NCBI GenBank assembly: GCA_021029095.1
Contig: JAJOHG010000012.1
Coordinates: 434,001 to 498,000, forward strand
Length of the DNA: 64,000 nt
DNA from: Phellopilus nigrolimitatus
Lineage: Eukaryota > Basidiomycota > Agaricomycetes > Hymenochaetales > Hymenochaetaceae
Direction: 5' to 3'
Position numbers and translations under genes: made by a program. Positions 1-13,260 of the stretch are shown here, one piece after another (position 1 is the stretch's first letter; each line of letters opens with the position of its first letter). The notes below the pieces were generated by a model. It did not search any database. It was given only the letters and a program-made list of their open reading frames with translations, and was not told the origin of the DNA.

Positions 1-71
1 CGCATGTCTTGTCCCTGTCTCCAACTCTTCAATTGATAATCTCTTTCTCTCCTTTACTCTCTTTTAACTAG

Positions 72-1282
72 ATTTGTATACCTAGTCTTCAATCAGACCG
101 AGAACGCCGATTTCTCATCAGTATCGACTTCGCAGACTCAGAATTTCAGCATCTCTGACTTCATTAACCAAACTGGCTTGAACGCACCTATAGGAGGGAC
201 GATGGTCTGGTTGAAGCCCGCTGATGACGATGTTAACTCTAACGCATCGTCCGTCCCAAGCTCTGCGACTATCTCTAGTGCAAACTCTTCATCCACGCTA
301 ACGGACTCTGCGTCAACACCTTCAGCAACTAACTCGTCCGATCCAAGTTTCGAGGCTACCTCTAGCTCTAACTCATCGTCCACACCGACTGATTCTGCGT
401 CGACACCTTTAGCAACTGACTCATCCGACTCCAGCTCGAACTCTTCATCCACACCGACGGACTCTGCATCGACGCCTTCAACGACTGACTCATCCGACCC
501 CAGTTCGAACTCCTCATCCACGCCGACGGACTCGTCTGACCCAAGCTCTCAGACTACCTCCAGCACGGACTCTTCGCTCACGCCGACGGACTCTGCATCG
601 TCACCTTCAGCGGTTGTGACTGGGATCGAGACCTCTACCGTTCTGACTATCACGGACGTCTATTTCACGAACAGCTCTTCAGCGCCATCTGGGACGGATA
701 ATTCATCGGCACCAAGTATGACTGATAGCTTTGCATCTATTCCCACTGCACCTGGACTCGTTAGTCTTTCAGCGCCATCCGGATCTAGTAGCTCTTCGAC
801 CCCTTCTGTCTCTGAAAGCAGTGGTTCATCTATGCCCACGGACAGTGCGGACCCATCGAGCATGCCTTCCGGAACATCTTCCAGTTCATGTGAGTATCTA
901 TAGCTTGTCGTCGCCCGTCCTATTCTTTTTGCTGACATTCATCTGCTCTCCTATCTTCTACAGCGCCAAACAGCACAGAATCAGGTACGAGCAATGTTTC
1001 TTACTTTTTAACTCTAACAAGGTTCAGCGGCTCACTTTTTCTTTGACAGGAGGTAACGATGACAGTCTCCCATTCTGTGACGAGACAGATACTGACAGCA
1101 CGGACTCAGCAAACCCGTCAGACTCCACGAACTCAGCAAGCTCCGACCCATCATCAACTTCAGGCTCATCCTCTTCGAGTTCGTCGCCGGACTCGACGAC
1201 GACCGGTACGACTCAGGCCAAGCGCTGGATGACGCCGCATCGTCCTGCGCGCAGGCAGTTCTTTGACTACGGCCGTTTTTAA
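72..1282 (+). CDS. Ser/Thr-rich secreted or wall protein, 5'-partial
   Basis: The reading frame is open from an acceptor at about 71 (ctag), so the start and any signal peptide lie upstream of the window. I read exons 72-889, 964-984 and 1050-1282. The first exon encodes an ordinary folded-looking stretch with Asn-Gln-Thr and Asn-Phe-Ser sequons and a VWLKP motif. It then runs into about 200 residues of repeated Ser/Thr/Asp/Pro blocks (SSDPSSNSSSTPTDS type). The middle exon is a 21-nt microexon. The protein ends in a basic aromatic tail, RRQFFDYGRF. The repeat composition suggests a heavily O-mannosylated extracellular or cell-wall protein, which is inference. I do not recognise a named family. 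Confidence 0.6.
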
Positions 1283-1869
1283 GTAGACATTAAGCCAGTC
1301 TCTTTCAAGGATTTTTAACCTATTTTTTTCCAGATTTATTAATCTACCTGTTTTATGGTTTTTTAAAACTATCCTTATCTGCCGAGTTCCAGTTGGGACT
1401 CTTTTCTTTCCTGGTTTTCCTTTGAGTTTCTACATTTAGTCTAGTTGTACTGCTTGATGCAGCACATGTAAGATTTGTTCGCGCTGAACTTTTTTCCAAT
1501 AACGTTCCGATAACGAGTGTACATGCATATACATAGAAGAAAAGTCTAAAAATCATCGTGTTCAGTACTAATGTTACGTTTCCGGTTGTTCGTTTGAAAA
1601 AGGCCAGGTGACAGTGTATGTGATCTTGCATCGATGGCGAAGATTATACAGTCATTATGAATAAAAGAGATGCGACAAGAAAGCCCAAGCTAAAAGTCAT
1701 TAAGGATACAGTCTACTATGATGTCCAAGACATGCCCGTATACGATCGAATGCGGGGCGAAAACGTGCGCGCACCGTTCGTGAGAAACCGTGAATGAAGA
1801 AACGTCATGAATAATCGGCAGGGTATAGAAACCAGAGAAGCATAAGGTAACGTCGCGAGCACATTATAT
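1283..1869. other. Convergent intergenic spacer
   Basis: This AT-rich spacer separates the ends of two convergent genes. I see no gene, only T-rich stretches consistent with two 3' untranslated regions. Confidence 0.5.
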
Positions 1870-4800
1870 CTACTTCTTCGAAAGCGCCTGCAGCTGGACG
1901 AATTCACAGTAGTCACCCTTTAGGTTGAGCAACTGATCGTGTGTCCCCGACTCGCTAACGCGCCCGTCTTTAAAGAAATAGCTATTGAAGAGAAATTTAG
2001 TCAGTATTTAGAATTCATGATATATGTCAGGCCAAAACGTACATGCAATCCGCGTTTTGAATGGTTGACAGACGATGTGCAATGGCAATCGTAGTCCGGC
2101 CTCTGGCAGCCTTGTCGAGTGCCTCCTGTACAACCTTCTCCGAGTTCGAGTCAAGCGCGGACGTCGCCTCGTCTAGCAGTAGCACCTTGGGGTTCCGAAG
2201 CAGCGCACGTGCTATAGCAATACGCTCTATTGCGTTTGAGACGATCCATCAGCGATCTATGATCAGACACTTTACTTTTAAGAAGTCACTTACGCTTCTG
2301 GCCACCAGATAATTGCGAGCCTTTACCACCGACATTCGTATCAAATCCTCTGCAGATGACCGTCAGAATAAAATTGATGATAGCGGAAAAAGAATTACGC
2401 ACTGAGGCAATGATTGAATGAAGTCCAGGATATTTGCGTTGCGACAGGCCTCTTCGATATCTTCCTGCGTAACCTCTTCGTGTGGCTTCGTTGCGCCGAG
2501 CAGGATATTAAAGCGGACAGTGCCAGCATATAAAGTCTACGAGAAGGATGTCAAAATCAAAGATTCATGAGCTCATTTGATAAACGAGGCATACAGGTTC
2601 CTGGGAGACGAGTGCAATATGTTTTCTGTACTCTTGGATGTTTAGCTTCGAGATATCTTGTCCATCGAGCTGTGTGAAAGAGCTTCATCAGCAAGCTCGA
2701 CGCTGACGATCGTACTCGGATACTTACGTAAATGTTCCCGGCCAAGGGATCGTAGAAGCGTTCAATGAGCTGGATCGTTGTACTCTTCCCGCAGCCAGAG
2801 GCACCCACAAGGGCGATGTAAGTGCCAGGCTCAACCTTGAGGTTCAAGTCACGCAGCACGCGCACACCCGGACGGGTCGGATAGCGGAAGTGGACATTCT
2901 CAAAGCGAATTTGGCCCTGCACCTCCTTAAGCACCGCTCCCTCCGTCGACTCTGCGTCGATTTCGGGTACTGAGTCCATGATACGGATGATGTCTGAACC
3001 TGCACCCTTCGCAGATGAAATATCAGGCACGAAAGAGAAAACATTGCCGGCTTGGATGGAACCGAAGGTGACACTCTGCGTATACGGGACTCACGGTCAG
3101 CACATTCAATCATTTTCTGTGGGACAGAGAAAACCACGCACGAAAAGACACACGAAGAACGCCGTCGTGCCGTACTGGAACTTGCTGACGCCTTGCGCAC
3201 CGTACCAGAACACGAGCGCGATAACAAAGAACATCATGGACTGCGAGAGGGCGTATATGAGGTTCGACCAAAGAGCTGTACGCTTCGAGTTCCGCAAAGG
3301 CTCCTCAAGGGACTCGCTATAAATCCTTAGGCAGTCCTGCTCGCGTGTCAGCGAGGCAACAGTGCGGATTGCGCCTGCAGCCTCGCAAGCGATCTGCGCG
3401 GACTGTTCATGCGCCTTCTTGTTGTCCTGGTCTTTCAGGACGACGACACGCTATATAATTTGGTTAATACAAGACACTCAGAAAAGAAATGTTGAGAGCC
3501 TACGAGTCGGATGTATCCAGCAGAAACAAGGAGCGGCATGCAAGCAATACCGACAAGAGCAAGTTTCCATTGAAAAGCAAGGCCGATAATAGCTCCTGAA
3601 ATGATGGTCCCGACACTTTGGACAATCCTGTGAAGCAAGATGTTGTTGTTAATACCGTGCAAAAATAACAAGCAAATGAACCGAATAGCTACGCACGTTC
3701 CGAGAGTAACCCCAGCAAGGCCGTTCACTTTTTGAGGATTATCGCTCAGACTGGCGGTAAGAGAGCCAGTCTAAAAGAAAATGGCGGTTTATGTAAGTAT
3801 TCGTAATCGACCAACGATTTCAAGAGAATAACTCACACTATTCTTTTCTTGATCAAAGAACTCGACTGCATTTCATGTTGTGAGTAACTCCAAATCAATG
3901 ATAAAGTCGAGAAAAAACGCACTGTCTTGTCGCAGAATAGCCTTGAAGGACAACGACCTCAGTCTGTGAGTCAAGTTGGCCGCAGCTGACGCGAACTGGA
4001 AATTCTGTACACCGATGCAAACCATAGAAATAAGAGCGATGATGAAGAACCTATAGTAAGACAGAGTCAACGCGTGCTTAGGAGCATGAAGATGATAGAC
4101 GAGCACAGCACACTCACCAAAGAGCATTGCGGTCGCCCTTGTGGCGAAGAATATTATTATCCGTTTCTTGAAAAGTAGACACGGAGATGGCTGGAATCAA
4201 GTTGTTTAGTATGCGGGAGTGCCAAAGTATTCACCCTAAACTCACCGTAGACAATACCGAACGCAGGGTACACTATACCGGTACCTAGAAGAAAAAAAAA
4301 TAGACAATTATATCAGCCCCTCACAGTCTAAGACGAGAGAAAGTAAACGAAGGCAACATACATATCGCGAACAAACTCCCAATGAGATACACCTTCCAGA
4401 TATCCGCTTGAAGGGCGCCAAACCGCTTGAAAATGTAATAGAGTGAATAGTCCTTTTCCTCGAAGCGGTTATTTTCCTTCTGCTTATGTTCGATGATCTC
4501 ACTCGCGAGAGAGCGGCCAGTGTTCTTGCGTCCAAGGGGGATTTCCTCCTGTGCATCCTGCATGTAGTCGTGGCGCGCCTCCTTTTCATCGCCCCCAATC
4601 TCACCACCCTCCGCCGAATCAGCCGCGTCAGTCATGTCCTCGTCGCCTGCATCTTTTGCTTCGCGCAGCTTCTGTGTCTGGACGAGACGAGCATAGTGAC
4701 CGCTCGGGATCGCAAGAAGTTCACTGTGTGTGCCCTGCTCAAGCACGATTCCCTCGCCCATAACGAAGATGCGGTCCGCATCCTTGATTGTCGACAGCCG

Positions 4801-6920
4801 GTGGGCAATCGTGATCGTCGTGCGCCCGGCAGCGGCCTTATCGAGCGCATCCTGCACGACACCCTCGCTCTGCGTGTCGAGTGCACTGGTCGCTTCATCG
4901 AGCAGCAGGATGCGCGGATCCGATACGATTGCGCGCGCAATCGCGACGCGCTGCTTTTGCCCACCGCTCAGCAAAAAGCCACGCTCGCCGACGAGTGTCT
5001 CGTAGCCCAGAGGCAGCTTCGTGATGAATCCGTCCGCGTTCGCCTTGATACATGCCTCTTTGATGAGCGCAAACTGCTCTTCTTCCGATGCGTGCTCCCA
5101 TTTCGTGCCAATAAGTCCGTGTGCGACGTTGCCCTTAATTGTCGTCGCAAAAAGCACTGGCTCTTGCGAGACGAGCCCGATTTGTGAACGCAGCCACCTG
5201 ACATTGAGCTCGCGAAGATCCACGCCGTCGAGTTTGACAATCCCGCTGAGCGGGTCATAAAACCGCTCGACGAGGGAGACAATGGTCGACTTCCCAGAGC
5301 CGGACGCTCCGACGAGTGCAGCTGTCTTGCCAGCAGGGAACGTGATGCTGAGGTCCTTGACGATGGGAACGTCCGGACGAGAGGGATAGTTGAACTTGAT
5401 GTGCTCGAGGACGATCTCGCCAGTGACAGTATCGGGTTTGAGACCCTCTGGGCTTTCAGTGTCGATAGTCGGAACACGGTCGATAGTAGAGAAAAGCTTA
5501 GCTGCAGCACCACGGGCATGCGAGATGGCTTGCATTTCCGGAGCGAGCATAGCCAGCGAGAACGAGCCAATGAGAATGGCAATGAAGACATTCACCACGA
5601 TACCGGCGTCCGCGTGCTTGTGTATAATAAGCGTCGTGCCAAAGGAGAACGCAAGCGCGTACGCCGAGTAGATGACAAAGAAGAAAATCGACAACCCAAC
5701 GCCGTGGACGAAAGCAGCCTTAAGGTCGACGACGTGCGATTGCTCAATGTGTGCGTCATACAGCGTTGACAGGACACGCTGTGTTCCAAATGCCTGCGCG
5801 GTGCGGATTGTCGAGATAACCTCCTCCGCAATAGAGCCACCCTCCGCGACATGTTTCAAGGAGAGCTGCATGTACTTTGAGACGATCTTGTTCATGAGCG
5901 CACCGGTGATTGCAATGCATGGAAGGATAGACGAGAGCGCGAGGGCCAGTCGCCATGAGCGCACGTACGCGACGACGAAGCCCGTCACGAACGCCGCAAG
6001 GAACTGGACGGTAATCGCCACCTTCTCTGATATTCCTTGCTGAATTAAATCTAGACGAGCTCACTCAGCCTGCTAAACTACATGTGTATGAAGGAAATAT
6101 GCTCACGCGTGTCGGTCTGGATGCGCGACGCGACTTCACCCGCCCCGACGTTGTCAAAAAACGCGATGTCTTGACGCAGAACGGCCTGAAGATATCCCTC
6201 GCGGACGCGCCTCGAATTCACTTCGCCTGTGTAGATCCAAGTGTACATGTAGACGAACACACAGACAAACATGCCGAGACCGATGTACACCAGATAGGAT
6301 GCATCCAGCGAGGCTGCATGGCGAAAATTCTTGGCAGTTTCCTCAACTTGAGCGGCCGTCACACTTCCAGTTTTTGCCTCCTGAACCGCAGTACCAAACG
6401 AAACGAATGCTTGAGTGAGGTTACCGAAGATGATACTCATCAAAGGCTGAAAGTGTGCAAATTCAGCTTCCGAATGCTAGATGCTAAAAAAGTACATAAT
6501 ATCACGCACCTGAGCAGCTCCGGCTGCAATGGCGGTGATGAGACCAACGAAGTTGAGGAAGAACTCAAACTTCGTGGTGTATCTGTACGAGAAGATCGTC
6601 AATAAATTCCATAAATGTAAGATTCCGAGACGCCAACACCAATAGTACACTCACCTGAACAACTCCGAGAATGCCACTTCCTTCGGGATCTCCTCAACGA
6701 ACACAGCATTGGTATCGCCACTCGGCCTCGGCTGCTTCTCCTCCGATTCTTCATCGTCACGGACCGCCTTCCTCCTCGAAAACATCCCGCCCTTCTTCGT
6801 CGCCTTCGGTACGACCGCTGAGGGGAGCTGGGACGTGTCATCTGCTGAGCCTGCCTTCTCGTTGACGCTGCCAGCATGTTTGTCCACTGAGGTCGCGGTG
6901 TCTGGCCGCGACACCGACAT
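1870..6920 (-). CDS. ABCB full-length multidrug/lipophile ABC transporter
   Basis: ATP-driven exporter of the P-glycoprotein type, with order TMD1-NBD1-TMD2-NBD2, probably in the plasma membrane. It starts at [11 protein letters not shown] with a basic, charged cytosolic N-terminus. NBD1 (about 4,730-5,400) shows Walker [11 protein letters not shown]-loop VSQEPVLF, signature LSGGQKQR, Walker [13 protein letters not shown] and the H-loop IAHRLST. NBD2 shows Walker [10 protein letters not shown] (near 2,790), Walker [13 protein letters not shown] (near 2,190) and IAHRLST. I could splice all segments in frame through about 14 short introns, ending ...QALSKK at 1870. Both nucleotide sites have consensus residues, so the gene looks functional. 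The nearest described types are fungal Pmd1/leptomycin-resistance and Ste6-like pumps; the substrate cannot be told from sequence. Confidence 0.93.
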
Positions 6921-9537
6921 GGTCGTCGGAGGTGAGTAACAAAAGAGGGGAAACGAGCCTAGCGATAAGGGGTGGGGTGGCAGACCAAGTAAGGGACGAA
7001 GACAGACAGAAGTTGCCTGCGAACATTTATACAGAGCATATAGCTAGTTTCGGGCCTTGCTTGTCACAGCCATTACGTGAGCTAATTAGTGGCCTCACAA
7101 AGCGATCCCTTTTCCCGCCTCGATTCCTTACGATATTCGGAAAATGATCCGGGCCTTGTCTTACTTCTACTCGACAATTCGAGAGGCTTTAGCAATAAAT
7201 CTCGGACTTTGCGAATATTCAGGACATTTCTGTCTCTGTGTGTAACCCTAAACTGGGTCGAGACACGCACCCGCCGACATTACGCGTATGCCCTACGAGT
7301 CGGCCGCGTGGCTCAGCAACAAGCCGAGATGCGCTCAGCGCGGCCTAGCAACAGCTTGAGGATCCACTATCGAGTCACCAAGTCCATCACGGCGCGTTGC
7401 ACGGATCCGCATACCCTCCGAGTCATATCTGTAGTTGACTGGTTGACTGTATGCAATGTATTGCGATTCATTCGCTCGTTTCGTGTAAGCCTGTGTTTCC
7501 GCGCGACGGTAGATACGACTCATACGAGATTCGGTCGTCTCGGATTCGCGCCCCGCGGACCAGGCCGCCGCTGAACCCGCTTACAGAATTACCTTAGTCA
7601 ATGTGACTAGCCGTGACAAATTCCCATGCGTCTCACATCACTGCCACCATACGCAGCTGTTTTGGAAAGCGTTTTTTATTCCGTTCTTCACGTTTTATGC
7701 TGTTACATACCTTTTTTCGAGGCTACATAGCAGAAAAATAAGTACATGTACGAAAGGCTGGAGATCTGTTTCCAAAGATTGCGCATAAGATCGAGTAATT
7801 TCCGCAGCCTTCTATCTGATAATTTTAATCAAGAAAGCAAATCATCAGTATTCACTCTCCGCGAACACAGTCCGATAGTACGAAACTCGGCCGGCACGCC
7901 ACCGTAGCATGACTCGTTTCCCTTTCCCCATTCCATTCTACGATGCCGAACGCGCGTCTCAGCACAAATCACTCTCCGGCGCTCTGTGTTCATGAGTCCC
8001 CAGGGGTTCTGCTCCTTGAGACGGCTGGACGTTACAACCGGTCTGCCCTCCGAGTCCACTGCCAACAAAATTCTCAAGTAGCAACTTCCTTCAAAGCGAA
8101 AATAATTTCCTGATTTTATGAAAAGCGAGCGGGTCGTCCGAGTCCGACCTTGCACTTTTCAGACTTCGTTCGGACTAGCCGGTGTGCTGTCTGCTACGAA
8201 AATTAGCGGTGTCTGTTGCCGAGCACTGAAGACCTGTGGACGACAAGTAAATTAATTGCAACTCACACATTTTCCCAGCCTAGTTTTGAGATCAGAGGCT
8301 GTGAGCTTAGAGCAATGAATAATGCCAAAAATGTCCACTGGCACTTAGAAACACGTTTTGAAAATCTGAGCCCGGGATAGCATACATACATACAGCAAAA
8401 TCATTTCTTGGTTTCATAGATCACTCCGTATATAATAAAATGGTTCAGACGAACACATGTCTATGGTGGATTTCTGATTACTCCGTTGACGATACAATTC
8501 TCAACGATCCGTTCAGCCTGAAACTGTGCTCCAATGACTCGCATAGCCAAACACTGATTGATTCTGGACTCCCCAAACATTGAAGGCCCATGATGCTGAG
8601 AGTACATCAGCTATGTATACAGCGAAAGGAACGATGCGAGTCATCTAGCAACTGAATATAGGCAATTTGAAGAACGCACTTCTATTTATGCTCCAGTATT
8701 CCACGGCGGCATTTTATTTCTCCGACTGATCTTTCAATCAAAAATTCCATATGACTCCTTCCCACACAACATGACTCGGTGAAAATACACTCTAGTGGCC
8801 GAAGCCGAGTTACGCTGGAATCGGACGTTACATATTGGATCGGGACCAGAGAGTAAGGCCTTGGACTCGAAGCTAGCAAAGTTGGAACAGGATGGAGTTA
8901 ACTCCGGAAAGAGAGAAGATATTAAATGGAGTTGTAGAGCTGAGAGATAATGGAAAGGGGCCAAAGGGTAGTAATAACAAGGGTCGGAAGATCACAGACC
9001 ATTGAAAAGGGGAATGTGATAGCCCCGCTAGAGTCACAAAATCAATTTCATCTCGTGTTGTTCATAGCGCCGAACCGTTCACAATTTCCTGTGAGTACTA
9101 AGAAGTTTCATGACCTCAAGGCAAATAGAGACGTAGAGATCAACAAAATTAACTGGTTCATTAACATCACGTGCTAGACTATAACGCTCACGTGCCAATT
9201 ATAACTTGCCAGAACGCGTCAAGTCTGAATTCCCATACGGCAGATTCCGGACAGGTCTGTACGGCGTTGAGAGCATTTTAATCTTACATCCGGCACGACC
9301 TTGTCTATGTGCTAGATGGATCTTGTTTTCAAAAGAACGATATTGTAGGACATTCATTCCGGCGAGCATTCAATTCAACACAGCAACGTTTGTTCTCATG
9401 AAATTAAATTCCTACAATTAATCCTGACAACGCCAAAATACATAGTATACACATACAAAACGAAAGCCAGTGATGTGTCTATCCACCCCTATCCACGAGA
9501 ATCCACGAAAACTCTTCACCTCTGTCACCTGGTTTTG
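6921..9537. other. Long intergenic region without a recognisable gene
   Basis: This 2.6-kb stretch lies between the divergent start of the ABC transporter and the end of the DCAF4-like gene. Open frames here are short, lack splice-supported continuity and resemble no family I know. I see no tRNA or rRNA. The part just above 6,920 should hold the ABC promoter. Confidence 0.5.
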
Positions 9538-11409
9538 CTAGCTCTTGCCGCACACGCCCAAATGGAACACGCGCACTTCCTCCTTCTGCGCGACCCATAG
9601 ACGCCGCTCCCCCGCCCCTGTTTCCGTCACCTGAAGCGCACGCGGTGTACTCTGCAGGGGCGCGCCGCCAAACAGTGCCCCAAGCGGCCGCCCGGTGCGC
9701 AGCGACCAGCCGCGGACGCGGCGGTCCTGGCCCGCGGCAAAAACGAAGTCTTGTGAGGGGTCTGTGGTGATTCCCTATGTGTATTTTCAAATTAATGAAG
9801 TATGTGAGACGAAATGAAGACATGGGAAAAGTACGTACGAGGTCCAGGACGTACGAGTTGACGTGTCCCGGGAATATTATGGTCGGCTGGGATCTAGTGC
9901 CAGAGAAGAAGCGGCGGTCGAACAATTCAAGCTACGGAAGGAAGCCGGATGAAGTTAGATTGGAGAGGGAGACAACGTCTCGGAAAATGGGCACACCTCG
10001 CCCGCGCTCGTGCCAACAAGGAGTTCCCATTCGCGCACACCCTGGAGGTGCGTTATAGCTGAATGGGCGCCTGCCTTCTTCGCCTTTGTCCCTACCTTCG
10101 CAGCGGGATTCCCCTCAGCGGAGAACCGGTCGCCCAGTAACTCCGACCCGGCGTCTTCACGCATGCGTATATCGAAAAGTCGGACCTCGCCATTGCGGCT
10201 GCCGATAGTCACAGTGTTCTACATAGACAGGATGAAGGTGTAGTCTCGTCAGAAGATGGCACGAGGCCACAAGAGGATATTTAAACGAACGGGAAGCTGA
10301 AAAAGAGATAGGACATCGCTTTTCGTACGGAAAGTGGTGTATTCCTTGATGGGTACGTGCCCAATGTCTTTTACTATTACTAGTTTGCGAGTCAAGCCTA
10401 AATGAAGCCGAACTCCTTCTGAATATTTCATCAATGAAGTCAAGACGATCTTGAAACGTACCTAAGGACAGTGTCCTGTCAAGTAGGCCAGCCGCCCAAA
10501 CGTCTCCAGCTACATTCAGTCGCGGCTTGAGAGGGTGAGCTTTTCAGACGTTATTTAAAAGGGTGAATATGGCACAAACTGTCTCACAAAATTGAATCCG
10601 GCAAGATCAGGCGCCTTCAAATCTCGCACACAGAATTGGCTCGTATCGAAATTTCTCGACACAGCGCTATATTAAGAATGAAAGGAGGCCTGTCAATATC
10701 CTTATATTTATGTTGCCTTGCTGACTTGATTGCACGTACACAGCAGTATATCCTGACCTGACGATGCTGCTGACCGCGTTAACCGTTCCCAAATGGTAGG
10801 ACATAAACAAACGTGAGTTGCCGTTGAATCGATCTGGCTCGGAGGTTGGTGTCGAATCTGGACAGGGTTTGGGATGCGCTCGCGAGCAATAAAAATACCC
10901 CTCAGAGTCTCCAATAAGCACATTGAGGGTGCCATCACTAACCACCGCGGCCTATCAGCTTCACTGTATAAGGCTGAATTTCAAGTGGAAGAGGACCGAG
11001 TGGAATGCGTACGTGGAGGGAAGTTATCATCGTCGATTCCCAGGACAAAGGACGGATAGGCGGGTCGAGCTCTGAGTATGTATCTGAGAGTACTTTGCCA
11101 GTTATTTCGCTGAAACGCAACGATTTTAATCACACTGCATGAAAAAGACGAAGGACATGCTTACTGGACGATTCGTGATCGATTAGAGAAGTTATCGAGC
11201 CCAGAACGTAACCCCTTCGTATAGATTGAAGCGACAGTCGAGAACTTCAACATTTGACGCCTTCCGGTAGTCTCGTCACCATCATTCTTCGCAGACGGCA
11301 AATCGTCTTCCGTTTTTCTTTTTGGCCTAGATGACATGGGGAAGTAGCGGCGTCGCTCTTCGTCCCAGTAGAGTCCTGGAAGTTCTAATGGTTTGCCATC
11401 ACGAGACAT
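9538..11409 (-). CDS. DCAF4/WDR21-like WD40 repeat protein
   Basis: Start at MSRDGKPLELPGLYWDEER; the motif LPGLYWDEERRRYF is the N-terminal signature of DCAF4/WDR21-type proteins, whose human members are CUL4-DDB1 substrate receptors. Internal exons include DGTLNVLIGDSEGYFYCSR (near 10,900) and GSRNGEVRLFDIRMREDAG (near 10,190). The last exon carries a WD-like repeat, DFVFAAGQDRRVRGWSLRTG, and ends EVRVFHLGVCGKS at 9538. At least five introns are needed and not all junctions were resolved. The role in ubiquitin ligase targeting is inferred from the family. The transposon insertion lies 181 bp upstream of its ATG, in the promoter it shared with the gene at 16,174. Confidence 0.75.
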
Positions 11410-11582
11410 CGCAAACGCTGGTAAGAGTTCAGCGACAGGATTCTAACACTTTGACCGCATAACATATGAGGATGAAACCGTGTAAAGCGTTGTCGAGACT
11501 CGAGAGTAGCTCAGACTTCCTAGAAAATTTCAGGTCCAGGAGGGTTGAGATCAAGAACAGCAGCTCACGTGCAACCGAGACG

Positions 11583-11590
11583 AGCTGTGA
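11583..11590. repeat. Left target-site duplication (8 bp)
   Basis: agctgtga directly abuts the left terminus of the transposon. The same eight bases follow the right terminus at 16048-16055. Confidence 0.93.
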
Positions 11591-11612
11591 CACCTGTGAC
11601 CCTACCCTTCGC

Positions 11613-11663
11613 CTATCTAACTAGAGGTGTGTGACCCATGGTCACACACCTCTAGTTAGATAG
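11613..11663. repeat. Tip palindrome, 24-bp arms
   Basis: Two 24-bp arms beginning CTATCTAACTAGAGG flank a 3-base spacer (CAT), 22 bp inside the left end. It could extrude as a cruciform or fold as a hairpin. Mirror copy at 15975-16025. Confidence 0.95.
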
Positions 11664-11891
11664 TATAGCGCCTACCACCTACACTACGAATAAAACCGCC
11701 ATTATTTTCTCGGGGACTTAGTACAGCTGACGTTGCCTGAGGGGCCCGGCGGAGACCGGCTATTCGCCATCGCCGATGGCCGCGCCACCACGCGCGGATC
11801 GCCGGCGCTGCCCGCGCCGGTGATCCACGCGGCTTCTCGTTGCCATCAACACTCGCCGCCGGCTCCCACCGCCGCGCGCGACACCGACACA

Positions 11892-11924
11892 GTCGTGCTC
11901 GTCGTGCCGCACGACGAGCACGAC
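11892..11924. repeat. Internal TIR palindrome, 15-bp arms
   Basis: GTCGTGCTCGTCGTG, spacer CCG, then the exact inverse. The mirror copy lies at 15714-15746. Confidence 0.93.
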
Positions 11925-12208
11925 TATCTCACTCATTTCTCCACTGTTTTCCTTCGTTTCTTTTGCATCGTACGTGTATTTTAGAGTAGAATAAATTTAT
12001 ATTAAAAAACAAATGGGCCGCTCAGATACGGACTACATCGCGGCATCATCGCCCGCTCACTACACGCCGTCGCTCGCTGTTGCACTCGTTATTTACAGTA
12101 TCGGGCTTTTTTTGTTTCCTACTGTTCATTTATATATTGCAATTCACTATTATCACAAGAAAAAATAAATTATGATGCAAAATGAATGGGGGGAAAGCAA
12201 AAGAAAGG

Positions 12209-13260
12209 CCGAGCGTTCCGCGAATCAGCGCTGCCCGTGCGCTCGACGCTGGGAAGGGGCGATACCGTCTGAGCACGCAACGCGAGGCCGAGGCGACGGT
12301 ATTTGCACCTGCGACGCGGAGAGGAGGCGGCGGCACCAGGGGACGCAAAGAGGGGTTAATTAAATTTGTGCATGCGACTTGCGCCGTCGCGTGCCCAATG
12401 AGCAGCGCATGCGGAACGCTCTTGCGCGGGTAGCGAGGCGAGCACGACAGGCGAAGCATCCCGGTCGGCTGCTCGTCGTGACAGACGCGCGCGCGCGTCG
12501 ACATGCAAGCGCGGACGATCTGCACGGCGCAGACGCGCCACTGCGCAGATCAGCCAAGTAACAGACATGTAAGAGATAGTGCACGTACTGATAGAGACTT
12601 TCCTGCTCAAGACGTCCAACGTGCCCATCACGGGGTCGTACCACACGTCTTCCTCGCTCAAGCTCGTCACGTCCAACGCGATCATCGCAACGTCCGTCTC
12701 CATGTCGCACGCTGGCGGAGGCAGCGAGCACCTGGGTGGCGAAGTCCGGTATGCCGGAGGGGGCGGAGAGGGTCGATGGAGGTGTTTATCGCACTTTTGG
12801 TCCAATTCAGCTTGATCGAAACGGGCAGAGAGAAGGAACGCGACGCACATTGAGGAGCAGCTCGGTTGCACGCGAGCTGGCACGTCCGATGCGCCCAGCA
12901 CACTCCTCTTCCGTGCGCACTCCCTCTCCGCGCCGCTAACCCTCACCCTAAAGACCGCGAGCGGCGCTGCACCCCGGCCTTCAAGGACGTGTTCGTGCCA
13001 CCGCGGATCGTCGACATCGCGATTCCGACGAACAACAAGGCGCCCCGCGCAGAAATCCAGATAAGCGAGCAGAGCAAAGCAGAGAAGGAGAGCCCAAGCA
13101 AATAGCGGAGAGCATGGCCGCGCAGGAGAGAGCGCGGCTGCACAGCAGAGGGACACGGAGACGACGTGCAGACGACAACGAGAAAAAGACGACACGTCAT
13201 CATCGGCACTGATCCGCGGTCCAAATCGAGTAATAACTTGTTTTGCCGAGCTGCTGCCGA
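12209..13260. other. Transposon interior, left GC-rich block
   Basis: Between the left TIR and the AT-rich core. On the minus strand around 12,590-12,715 a stretch reads METDVAMIALDVTSLSEEDV with strong G/C at third codon positions, as in host genes. It is not part of a convincing complete gene. A fragment captured from a host gene is plausible. I do not recognise the source protein. Confidence 0.4.

Larger units (their letters stand above)
11591..12208 (+). repeat. Left terminal inverted repeat
   Basis: Matches the reverse complement of 15433-16047. The outer 400 or so bases appear identical; the inner 200 differ by small changes (for example the A-tract near 12,000 and several substitutions). 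It contains two strong palindromes and an 83-codon open frame (11733-11984) duplicated in the right copy. Confidence 0.93.

Noticed and set aside
7089..7574. 161-codon open frame and possible RNA gene upstream of the ABC transporter
   Set aside because: No codon bias or recognisable domain; no tRNA cloverleaf or other RNA signature could be built.
11733..11984. 83-codon open frame present in both TIRs
   Set aside because: Identical copies exist because the repeat is inverted; no start context, domain or splice support. Better seen as part of the TIR.
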